Below are positions 1 through 4,964 of a stretch of 7,362 nucleotides of DNA, one piece after another (the first letter of the stretch is position 1; every line of letters starts with the position of its first letter). The stretch lies in assembly GCA_016342385.1 (NCBI GenBank), contig JAEINM010000198.1, positions 1-7,362 of the forward strand. Direction: 5' to 3'. Under the pieces are notes generated by a model. It did no database searches. It saw only the letters and a program-made list of their open reading frames with translations, and had not been told where the DNA came from. Position numbers and translations under genes: made by a program. The stretch comes from Spirochaetaceae bacterium (GTDB lineage: Bacteria > Spirochaetota > Spirochaetia > DSM-2461).

Positions 1-177
1 TACTTTCTAACACTGCTTTAATGTTGTTCAAACACTGACCTGCCTGCTCTTTTACACCACCGGCTACAATTTTCCCGGTTTTAGGGTCTACAGGTGACTG
101 AGCAGAAATATTGTTGTAATGAGAAAAAGCTGCCGTTTGTGAGTATAAACCTTTAGGTGCATTTTCCGTGTTTCTTG
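1..177. repeat. Direct repeat copy A (second RidA domain coding sequence)
   Basis: This stretch matches 409-588 at an offset of 408 bases, becoming 411 after a one-codon difference. Shared exact blocks include the 16 bases at 41-56 and 449-464, and the 12 bases at 166-177 and 577-588. It encodes the visible part of the second RidA domain. By hand alignment about 44 of 60 residues are identical to domain 1 over this segment. It is an internal gene duplication, not a mobile repeat. Confidence 0.85.
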
Positions 178-613
178 TAACTTTTATGAGATCGCAAGGA
201 TCTTGTGGAGCTGTACCTTCACCGTTTGAAATAAGGGCATCAATTTGTACCAAAGCATCATTCATCGGTAAAGCCGCAACGGCCACTATCGTCCCTGTTG
301 GAAGATCGCTTTTGAAAAATGTTTTATATTCTTCCTCTAGAGTATTAATATCTGAGATATTTTTAAGAAATATATTGATTTTGACAACATCGTCCATAAC
401 ATGATCGACACTTTCTACAATTGCTTTGATATTTGCCATGCACTGTTTTGCCTGCTCTTTTACATCACCAGCTACGATTTCACCTGTTTTAGGGTCTACA
501 GGTAATTGAGCTGAAATATTATTGTAATGGGAAAAAGCTACCGTTTGTGTATATACAGAACTTTCTGGTGCATTTCCCGTGTTTCTTGAATTTTTTATAA
601 TTACGCCACTCAT
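1..613 (-). CDS. Tandem-domain RidA/YjgF-family protein (3' end outside window)
   Basis: This open frame starts at the ATG at 613-611 and stays open for 204 codons to the left edge, so the C-terminus is missing. The start is fixed by AGGAG eight bases upstream and by a strong promoter. Residues about 8-128 form a RidA (YjgF/YER057c/UK114) domain, with motifs PVDPKTGEIV (38-47), NIKAIVES (61-68) and LPTGTIVAVAALP (104-116). After a short linker (about 129-141) a second copy starts near residue 142, with RNTENAP (147-153) and PVDPKTGKIV (174-183). Canonical RidA proteins are single domains of about 130 residues that form trimers and deaminate reactive enamines/imines such as 2-aminoacrylate, using an arginine in the motif PxRSxV. 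Here the matching position is Gly107, and the usual SGQ is SAQ (34-36). Domain 1 is therefore probably not a classical imine deaminase. The matching part of domain 2 lies outside the window. Family assignment is confident; function is open. Confidence 0.88.
   Translation of the reverse strand, partial: MSGVIIKNSRNTGNAPESSVYTQTVAFSHYNNISAQLPVDPKTGEIVAGDVKEQAKQCMANIKAIVESVDHVMDDVVKINIFLKNISDINTLEEEYKTFFKSDLPTGTIVAVAALPMNDALVQIDALISNGEGTAPQDPCDLIKVTRNTENAPKGLYSQTAAFSHYNNISAQSPVDPKTGKIVAGGVKEQAGQCLNNIKAVLES
409..588. repeat. Direct repeat copy B (first RidA domain coding sequence)
   Basis: Partner of the repeat at 1-177. It encodes the N-terminal half of the first RidA domain, approximately residues 9-69. 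The two copies differ mostly by point substitutions plus one codon of length (APESSVY here, APKGLY in the other copy). The intervening DNA, about 178-408, encodes the C-terminal half of domain 1, the linker and the start of domain 2. Confidence 0.85.
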
Positions 614-638
614 ATTAATTTCTCCTTTTAGTTAACGA

Positions 639-667
639 ATGATAGAGATAGTCAGAATGTCTGTCAA
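639..667 (-). promoter_or_regulatory. Sigma70-like promoter of the RidA gene
   Basis: On the minus strand a perfect -35 box TTGACA (667-662) is followed by a 17-base spacer and a -10 box TATCAT (644-639, five of six matches). Transcription should start near 632, leaving a leader of about 19 bases that contains the AGGAG ribosome binding site. This is the strongest promoter-like sequence in the window and indicates the RidA gene is transcribed separately from the GTPase gene. Confidence 0.75.
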
Positions 668-778
668 TCTGATTATCTGCAAATTAGCTGATCTTCATTA
701 CATTTTCTCCATAGTTAGAAGTAGAAGAAATATAATAAAAATAATTGTTCCATCAGTCTGAACAGAGCCGCCAACAGA

Positions 779-794
779 TACTACTATAGTAGTA
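779..794. repeat. 16-base perfect palindrome
   Basis: TACTACTA is followed directly by its reverse complement TAGTAGTA, with no spacer. A gapless palindrome of this size is more like a dimeric DNA-binding protein site than an RNA hairpin, because there is no loop. It lies about 145 bases upstream of the inferred RidA transcription start, which is far for a simple operator. Chance is not excluded in AT-rich DNA. Confidence 0.5.
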
Positions 795-955
795 ATAACA
801 CGCAAAAGAGAATTTAGCTACACAAATAAACTTGTATTTTTAAAATGCTATTATAAATAAGGTGAGAATGAAGATATGGCTTTACCTATTAGTCAGATTA
901 TCGGATATAAAAAAATCATGAAAGTTTAGTGGCAAATGAACAAAGGCAAAGATAA

Positions 956-1813
956 TTAACTAAAAAAACCCGATTTTTCTCCTGGAGTTTCCAGAGAAAA
1001 ACGCCCTAGTTTACCACTACGGAGATCAAGGAGAAATAAATTAATAGCTTTTTCATAATCAATAGCTCCACCGGATATAAGGCAACCTCTTCTTTTACCA
1101 ATCAGTTCAATCAATTCAGTAGTATCTTCAGGGACTTCATCTACATTGTACCGTTTTTTAATCCTCTCCGGATAATACTGGACCATAAACTCCAATCCTT
1201 TTATTGAAATCTCATCGAGAATGAGAATGGAATCTTTAATAGATCCGAGCAATGCCAGCTTATATCCGATATCCTGATCTTCAAACTTTGGCCATAAAAT
1301 TCCGGGAGTATCATAAATTTGAAAGCTATCGGAAATATTCAGTCTCTGCATCTCTTTAGTCAGACCGGGTTTATTCCCGACTGCTGCTTTCTTTTTTCCG
1401 GCAAGTGCGTTTATAACTGTTGATTTTCCCACATTGGGAATACCGACGATCATAGCTCGAACAGGTCTTCTCGATAACCATTTTGCGCCTGAACAAAGAG
1501 ACTTACAACCATTGACTATGGAACCGAGATTCTCTTTTGTTATAGATGAAACGGCTACAGGAAGCCGGTTTTTACCAAGGGTTTTATAATACTTTTTCCA
1601 CAGTTCTGTAATGTTCTGATCTGCAAGATCTGCTTTATTGAGCACAACAACCCTGGGTTTGTCACCTGTCAGTTCATCGATTACGGGATTACTGCTTGAT
1701 ACAGGAATTCTGGCATCGAGAATTTCAATAATAACATCAACCTTTTTCAGGTTTTCTGTTATGAGTCTCCTGGTCTTTACCATATGCCCGGGATACCATT
1801 GGATCGGTTTCAT
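956..1813 (-). CDS. rbgA: Ribosome biogenesis GTPase RbgA/YlqF
   Basis: The 285-residue product has the circularly permuted GTPase motif order of the YlqF/YawG family: G4 NKAD (59-62), G5-like VSS (88-90), G1 P-loop GIPNVGKST (124-132), G2 Thr152 and G3 DTPG (168-171). The N-terminal QWYPGHM (5-11) and LDARIP (32-37) signatures are also typical, and the length is normal for the family. RbgA in Bacillus subtilis is essential for late 50S subunit assembly and leaves the particle after GTP hydrolysis; the same role is inferred here. The C-terminal third is helical and matches the usual rRNA-binding extension. The ATG start at 1813 has AGGAG (1824-1820) six bases upstream. It has its own promoter, divergent from the DHH gene, with a leader of roughly 88 bases. 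No intrinsic terminator is visible downstream. The sequence shows no sign of truncation or transfer. Confidence 0.96.
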   Translation of the reverse strand: MKPIQWYPGHMVKTRRLITENLKKVDVIIEILDARIPVSSSNPVIDELTGDKPRVVVLNKADLADQNITELWKKYYKTLGKNRLPVAVSSITKENLGSIVNGCKSLCSGAKWLSRRPVRAMIVGIPNVGKSTVINALAGKKKAAVGNKPGLTKEMQRLNISDSFQIYDTPGILWPKFEDQDIGYKLALLGSIKDSILILDEISIKGLEFMVQYYPERIKKRYNVDEVPEDTTELIELIGKRRGCLISGGAIDYEKAINLFLLDLRSGKLGRFSLETPGEKSGFFS

Positions 1814-1845
1814 TTTAAACTCCTGAAAAATGAGATTTATAGAAC

Positions 1846-1867
1846 CTCCTCTTCAAAGAGAGAGGAG
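1846..1867 (-). promoter_or_regulatory. Hairpin with buried AGGAGG in the rbgA leader
   Basis: In the predicted rbgA leader RNA, CTCCTCT (1867-1861) can pair over 7 bases with AGAGGAG (1852-1846) across an 8-base loop. The 3' arm, with the next base, forms a perfect AGGAGG (1850-1845) about 32 bases before the ATG, although the working binding site is the AGGAG next to the start. Additional GGAG and CTCC blocks at 1873-1884 could give alternative pairings. No T-run follows, so it is not a terminator. A regulatory role is speculation. Confidence 0.35.
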
Positions 1868-1908
1868 AAAAAGGAGAGTACTCCATCGGCTCTACACACT
1901 CATTGCGC

Positions 1909-1937
1909 AGTATATATAGTTTCCAATCTATTTTGAA
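1909..1937 (-). promoter_or_regulatory. Sigma70-like promoter of rbgA
   Basis: On the minus strand TTCAAA (1937-1932, four of six matches to TTGACA), a 17-base spacer and TATACT (1914-1909, five of six matches to TATAAT). Transcription is expected to start near 1902. The -35 box lies within the left arm of the inverted repeat at 1935-1955. Confidence 0.55.
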
Positions 1938-1955
1938 TACCCCGCAAGGGAATTC
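1935..1955. repeat. Inverted repeat between the divergent promoters
   Basis: GAATACCC (1935-1942) and GGGAATTC (1948-1955) form an 8-base inverted repeat with one mismatch and a 5-base centre CGCAA. It overlaps the rbgA -35 box and sits about 30 bases upstream of the -35 box of the DHH gene. The position suits an operator that could affect both divergent units, but no binding protein can be named from the sequence. Confidence 0.4.
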
Positions 1956-1985
1956 ACAATATTTGGTGGTAATGAAAAAAAAGAG

Positions 1986-2014
1986 TTCAAATATGTCATA
2001 TTATTGAATATATT
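1986..2014 (+). promoter_or_regulatory. Sigma70-like promoter of the DHH-receiver cluster
   Basis: TTCAAA (1986-1991), a 17-base spacer and TATATT (2009-2014, five of six matches). The expected start near 2021 coincides with the beginning of the TGAGGG ribosome binding site, so the leader would be only about 12 bases long. No better candidate is visible nearer the gene. Confidence 0.5.
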
Positions 2015-2032
2015 GTGTATTGAGGGTTTTAT

Positions 2033-2980
2033 TTGATTAGAGAATTACTGCAGAGACTGGAAACAGAACAGGAAAATATATATATACAGACTCACAATTT
2101 TCCCGATCCCGATGCTGTTGCTTCAGCTTATGGGCTACAGCAACTACTGAAGATCAACGGCATTAAGAGCCGTATTATTTATGACGGTGTTATACAGAGA
2201 ACAGCTTTATCTAATATGATCAAAGATTTCTCTATAGATATTCATCAGTCCGGTGATTATCTTCTTTCGAAAAAAGATAAAATCATTATAGTAGACGGAT
2301 GTAAACGCAATAAAAACGTTACGGATCTGATCGGAGAAGAGATAGCTGTTATAGATCACCATCCGGGTAAAGAACCGGAAGATGTGGAATTTGTGGATAT
2401 CTATCCCGAGGTGGGTGCCTGTGCCTCAATAATAACCTCCTATTTCATAGAACTCAACTTCAGAATTCCCGTTAATGTCGCCACAGTCCTTTTAACCGGT
2501 TTATTCAGGGATACAGATTGTATGACCAGAGGTGTATGCCCCATGGATGTTCAGGCATATACTGAATTATTTAAAACTGCTGATAATTTCAAAGTCAATT
2601 CCATAGTATTAAACAATATAACACTGGCGGACCTGAACTATTATACCCGGGTTATAAGGGATTTGAAAACTGAAGGGGATATCGCCTTCTGCTATATTAA
2701 AGAAGAGTGTAACCAGAACTTACTGGGAATCCTCGGTGATTTTTTACTCTCTCTTGAAGAAATAAGATTCACTGCCCTTTTTGCTGATAATCACAACGTG
2801 ATTAATATATCATTCAGAAATGAATCGGTAGAGATAAATGCTGCGGAGGTTATGAAAACGATCGTATCGGGAATAGGCTCGGGGGGTGGTCATAAACAAA
2901 TGGCCGGAGGTGTTATTGACAGCAAAGTCGATTTTAATCCCGAAGCCATGTTTAATAAAATTATTACATTAATTCAATGA
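2033..2980 (+). CDS. DHH/DHHA1-family phosphoesterase (NrnA-like)
   Basis: The 315-residue product shows the DHH phosphoesterase motifs in order: motif I THNFPDPDA (20-28, metal ligands His21, Asp25, Asp27), motif II IIIVDGC (84-90, Asp88), motif III DHH (108-110), motif IV GLFRDTD (156-162, Asp160), then a C-terminal DHHA1 domain with the substrate-binding GSGGGHKQMAGG (282-293). This is the two-domain layout and length of NrnA-type enzymes, Mn-dependent cytoplasmic proteins that degrade very short RNAs and dephosphorylate pAp; some family members cleave cyclic dinucleotides or their linear products. The exact substrate cannot be read from the sequence. Motif I has PDPDA rather than the PDGDA of classic NrnA. 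The start is a TTG preceded by TGAGGG (2021-2026) six bases upstream; an in-frame stop at 2021-2023 rules out a longer protein. It is followed after 55 bases by the first of two receiver genes on the same strand, so co-transcription is likely. Confidence 0.92.
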   Translation: MIRELLQRLETEQENIYIQTHNFPDPDAVASAYGLQQLLKINGIKSRIIYDGVIQRTALSNMIKDFSIDIHQSGDYLLSKKDKIIIVDGCKRNKNVTDLIGEEIAVIDHHPGKEPEDVEFVDIYPEVGACASIITSYFIELNFRIPVNVATVLLTGLFRDTDCMTRGVCPMDVQAYTELFKTADNFKVNSIVLNNITLADLNYYTRVIRDLKTEGDIAFCYIKEECNQNLLGILGDFLLSLEEIRFTALFADNHNVINISFRNESVEINAAEVMKTIVSGIGSGGGHKQMAGGVIDSKVDFNPEAMFNKIITLIQ

Positions 2981-2987
2981 TTATTTG

Positions 2988-3012
2988 ATTTTAAGTTGTT
3001 TTTCCTTAAAAT
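2988..3012. repeat. AT-rich inverted repeat between the DHH and receiver genes
   Basis: ATTTTAAG (2988-2995) and CTTAAAAT (3005-3012) are perfect 8-base complements around a 9-base T-rich loop. The stem has a single G-C pair and no T-run follows on the plus strand, so it is a poor intrinsic terminator. It might act as a weak processing or attenuation site that separates expression of the enzyme from the receivers. Confidence 0.35.
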
Positions 3013-3035
3013 TGAAATATAAAGCAGGTGAATCA

Positions 3036-3401
3036 ATGTCAAATATACTGGTTATCGATGATGATGTGAATATAAGAGAATTAATAAAGATCATGCTGGA
3101 AGGTGAAGGTCATGAGGCTGTAATGGCAGAAGACGGCATTATTGGATTAGATATTATGAACAACAACACATTCGATCTGATAATTACAGATATTATTATG
3201 CCCAACCAGGAAGGTATAGAGACAATTGTTCAGATCAGATCAAAAAATCCCGGAACTAAAATTCTAGCCATTTCCGGAGGAGGACGAATTGGGTCAACAG
3301 ATTATCTGACTCTTGCTAAAAATTTCGGTGTTGATAAAACCCTGGCCAAACCGTTCTATCATAAAGATTTTATAAATTGTATTAGAGAATTACTGGAATA
3401 G
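3036..3401 (+). CDS. Single-domain response regulator receiver (CheY-like), first copy
   Basis: The 121-residue product is one receiver domain with no output domain. The acidic pair is Asp8/Asp9, the phosphoacceptor is Asp52 in LIITDIIMP, the switch Ser/Thr is Ser80 and the conserved lysine is Lys105 in KPF, so it should accept phosphate from a histidine kinase. The loop after strand 4 is longer than in CheY and glycine-rich (GGG 81-83). I chose the ATG at 3036 because AGGTGA (3026-3031) lies four bases before it and the protein then begins directly with strand 1; an in-frame TTG at 2985 would add 17 residues unlike this family. It acts in the cytoplasm, presumably by binding a partner or relaying phosphate. 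Neither a kinase nor a chemotaxis gene is in the window. Its stop codon overlaps the binding site of the next receiver gene. Confidence 0.93.
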   Translation: MSNILVIDDDVNIRELIKIMLEGEGHEAVMAEDGIIGLDIMNNNTFDLIITDIIMPNQEGIETIVQIRSKNPGTKILAISGGGRIGSTDYLTLAKNFGVDKTLAKPFYHKDFINCIRELLE

Positions 3402-3412
3402 AGGTGTACCTT

Positions 3413-3775
3413 TTGAAAAAAATACTCATAGCCGATGACCATTATGAAATTCGGGAACTTCTAAAAGAGACATTGAGTGATAGGGATTATGAAATTCACT
3501 TTGCCGAGAATGGAAAAAATGCCGTGGAAAGAGCAAAAGAAACAAAACCCGATATCATTATTATGGATATTATGATGCCGGGCAGAATAAACGGATTGGA
3601 AGCATCTGAAATGATTAAATCCGAATCAACCATTAATGGCTGCAAAATCATCATACTCTCTGCCAAGGGGAGAGATAAAGATAAAATAAAAGCTCTGAAA
3701 GCCGGGGCCTCTGCCTATATAGAAAAGCCCTTCAGTCCTGTAAAACTTCTGGAAAAAATAGAATCCCTCCTGTAA
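3413..3775 (+). CDS. Single-domain response regulator receiver (CheY-like), second copy
   Basis: The 120-residue receiver keeps all catalytic positions: Asp8/Asp9, phosphoacceptor Asp52 in IIMDIMMPG, Ser83 and Lys105 in KPF. It has no output domain. The start is taken as the TTG at 3413, giving LKKILIADD with the initiator read as Met, because GAGGTG (3401-3406) lies six bases upstream; the in-frame GTG at 3404 is part of that binding site. GAGGTG begins on the last base of the preceding stop codon, so the two receivers are probably translationally coupled. The two receivers are clearly diverged from each other, not a recent duplication. PGRING (56-61) after the phosphoacceptor and ALKAGASAY (94-102) resemble chemotaxis and polar-signalling receivers, but the partner is unknown. 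No terminator is obvious after the gene; a T-rich tract (3786-3800) follows without a stem. Confidence 0.93.
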   Translation: MKKILIADDHYEIRELLKETLSDRDYEIHFAENGKNAVERAKETKPDIIIMDIMMPGRINGLEASEMIKSESTINGCKIIILSAKGRDKDKIKALKAGASAYIEKPFSPVKLLEKIESLL

Positions 3776-3803
3776 ATCTAAACTGTTTTCTCATTTTTTT
3801 GCC

Positions 3804-3809
3804 TATAAT
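3804..3809 (+). promoter_or_regulatory. Possible -10 box of the acidic-protein gene
   Basis: A perfect TATAAT lies 30 bases before the ribosome binding site of the gene at 3847. The hexamers 15-19 bases upstream are poor matches to a -35 box, and there is no TG extension, so the promoter is only partly supported. Read-through from the receiver genes, 71 bases upstream, is the alternative. Confidence 0.35.
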
Positions 3810-3846
3810 TCATTATCTATGTATATTTGAAGTGGAGGAGATAGGA

Positions 3847-4188
3847 ATGACCGGATCAGACGAGTATGGCATTCAGTCAATTCCTCCCCGCTATGATGAA
3901 TATAACAGTTATTATATTTACACATCGGAAGGTTATAGTCGGGCTGTAGAAGAGATTGACGCTGAAGAAGGGGAAATTGCTGAAGCCGAACTAAAAGCTG
4001 AAATGGAACAGAGATTGAACTCTGAAGAAATCGCTAGGCTCGAGGAAATGAATCGGGAAGATGAAAAGCGTATACTTGAAGAGATTCATCTGAAAGAGGA
4101 ACTGAGAGAACAGCAGATTGCCAATCCATCAGAATACATACAGGAAGATGAGACCCCACCGGGAACAAATGTAGATCTTCTGGCTTAA
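3847..4188 (+). CDS. Highly acidic coiled-coil protein of unknown function
   Basis: I do not recognise this 113-residue protein. It has 32 acidic residues (26 Glu, 6 Asp) against 10 Lys/Arg, and contains no Cys, Trp or Phe. Three zones are visible: a Tyr-rich N-terminus with seven Tyr in the first 30 residues; a charged helical segment at about 33-92 with spacing suited to a coiled coil; and a polar tail with PP (104-105). There is no signal peptide or membrane segment, so it is probably a cytoplasmic scaffold or adaptor. The ATG at 3847 is chosen because GGAGGAG (3834-3840) ends six bases before it; a longer frame opening at 3799 lacks a binding site. Reality as a gene rests on the strong binding site, the unbroken frame, and a stop codon packed against the convergent neighbour. 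Glu-rich composition alone would be weak evidence. Function is unassigned. Confidence 0.75.
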   Translation: MTGSDEYGIQSIPPRYDEYNSYYIYTSEGYSRAVEEIDAEEGEIAEAELKAEMEQRLNSEEIARLEEMNREDEKRILEEIHLKEELREQQIANPSEYIQEDETPPGTNVDLLA

Positions 4189-4199
4189 AAGCTTCCCGG
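4159..4199. repeat. Inverted repeat spanning the convergent stop codons
   Basis: CCGGGAA (4159-4165) and TTCCCGG (4193-4199) are perfect 7-base complements separated by 27 bases that include both stop codons. A stem could form in either transcript. There is no T-run on either side and the loop is large, so a classical bidirectional terminator is not supported, although this is the only GC-rich inverted repeat at the junction. Confidence 0.35.
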
Positions 4200-4964
4200 A
4201 TCCACCCCATTAACGAGTTCTCCCCGGTCACAAATGCGATAGGGGATGCTGCCCCTGTAGATGGACTGAATCTCTTTATCGGCAACAGATAGAGAATTGT
4301 TGTTTTTTGATAAATGACAGAGATAAATTTGTCTAATCCGGCACTGGGGATGAGAACGGAGTTTTTCCAGAAAAAACGCAGACTGAAAATTAGAGAGATG
4401 CCCCACTTCCGAACTGATTCTCCTTTTAAGAAAACCGGGATATTTTCCATTTTCCAGCATATCTTCGGAATAATTGGATTCAAGTAACAGAATATCTGAC
4501 TGAAGAGCCAGATTAAACATATTGTCATCAGTTACCCCCGTATCGGTAATGATTGTAATTTTCATTCCGCCGATCTTGAAAAAATAGCTGAGTGATGACG
4601 GAGCATCATGAGAAGTGGCAAAGGGGGTAAAATCCAGTTTTTTGTAATTGTAACTCCGGTTGGGAATAACAGATAATTTATGGAAGACATCTCTATTAAC
4701 AAACTCATTGATATTGAGATTCTCATGTATGACAACAGGGACTTGTCTCTCCCGGGATAGAGTCTCCACACCTTTTAAATGATCTGAATGAATATGACTC
4801 AAAAAAATGAATTGAAGATTCTGGGGATGAAAAGATAGTTCCTTCATCCGTCTGTTCAGTTCTCTGGCTGAAAAACCATTGTCGAGAATAAATGAAAAAT
4901 TCTCATATTCAAAGATATAGGAGTTGGCGCTGGAACCGCTACCCAGGACGGCATAGCGAAACAA
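4185..4964 (-). CDS. Metallo-beta-lactamase-fold hydrolase, WalJ/YycJ type
   Basis: The 259-residue product has the metal site of the fold: SHIHSDH (56-62; His57, His59, Asp61, His62), His119 in TSHDA, Asp141 in TDTG, His189 in GHLSN and His217 in CHLSKNNN. The start LGSGSSANSY (7-16), LESNYS (161-166) and KRRISSEVGHLSN match the YycJ/WalJ group, placed near nucleases such as RNase J/Z and PhnP; reported members have DNA exonuclease activity, but the physiological substrate is not settled. Where many relatives have ESNHD, this protein has ESNYS. No signal peptide is seen, so it is cytoplasmic. The start is TTG (4964-4962), preceded by GAGGG about seven bases upstream, and it abuts the TAA of the ArsC-like gene with no base between, so coupling is likely. 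Its stop shares TTAA with the convergent acidic-protein gene. Family assignment is confident; the exact role is inferred. Confidence 0.92.
   Translation of the reverse strand: MFRYAVLGSGSSANSYIFEYENFSFILDNGFSARELNRRMKELSFHPQNLQFIFLSHIHSDHLKGVETLSRERQVPVVIHENLNINEFVNRDVFHKLSVIPNRSYNYKKLDFTPFATSHDAPSSLSYFFKIGGMKITIITDTGVTDDNMFNLALQSDILLLESNYSEDMLENGKYPGFLKRRISSEVGHLSNFQSAFFLEKLRSHPQCRIRQIYLCHLSKNNNSLSVADKEIQSIYRGSIPYRICDRGELVNGVDPGSF

Larger units (their letters stand above)
614..955. other. Intergenic stretch upstream of the RidA gene, no gene seen
   Basis: Both flanking genes are on the minus strand, so this is the 5' region of the RidA gene and the 3' region of the GTPase gene. I see a good promoter next to the RidA gene (639-667) and a 16-base perfect palindrome (779-794). 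The rest is AT-rich, with only tiny open frames. I found no hairpin followed by a T-run on the minus strand after the GTPase stop codon, so any termination there is not of the obvious intrinsic type. Confidence 0.7.

Noticed and set aside
168..404. Plus-strand open frame of 78 codons opposite the RidA gene
   Set aside because: It is antisense to a confidently identified coding sequence that explains the codon pattern, and no binding site or family match is seen.
1..588. The two similar blocks as a CRISPR or insertion-sequence repeat
   Set aside because: Both blocks lie in one continuous reading frame and encode the same protein domain, with no short regular spacers, transposase or terminal inverted repeats.
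876..929. Seventeen-residue open frame on the plus strand with a GGTGAG-like sequence upstream
   Set aside because: It is very short, has no recognisable product and no well-spaced promoter (the nearest TTGTAT/TATAAA pair has only a 14-base spacer). Chance is the better explanation.
2996..3023. Possible promoter TTGTTT-16-TATAAA directly before the first receiver gene
   Set aside because: The -35 match is only three of six and the predicted start would fall within the ribosome binding site at 3026-3031. Co-transcription from the DHH gene is simpler.
3776..3803. T-rich tract after the second receiver as an intrinsic terminator
   Set aside because: No GC-rich stem precedes the T-run, so it lacks the structure of an intrinsic terminator.
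4034..4528. Long open frame (164 codons) on the minus strand overlapping the acidic-protein gene and the WalJ-like gene
   Set aside because: It lies out of frame inside the well-supported WalJ-like gene, has no family motifs and has no convincing binding site. It is a shadow of the real coding frame.
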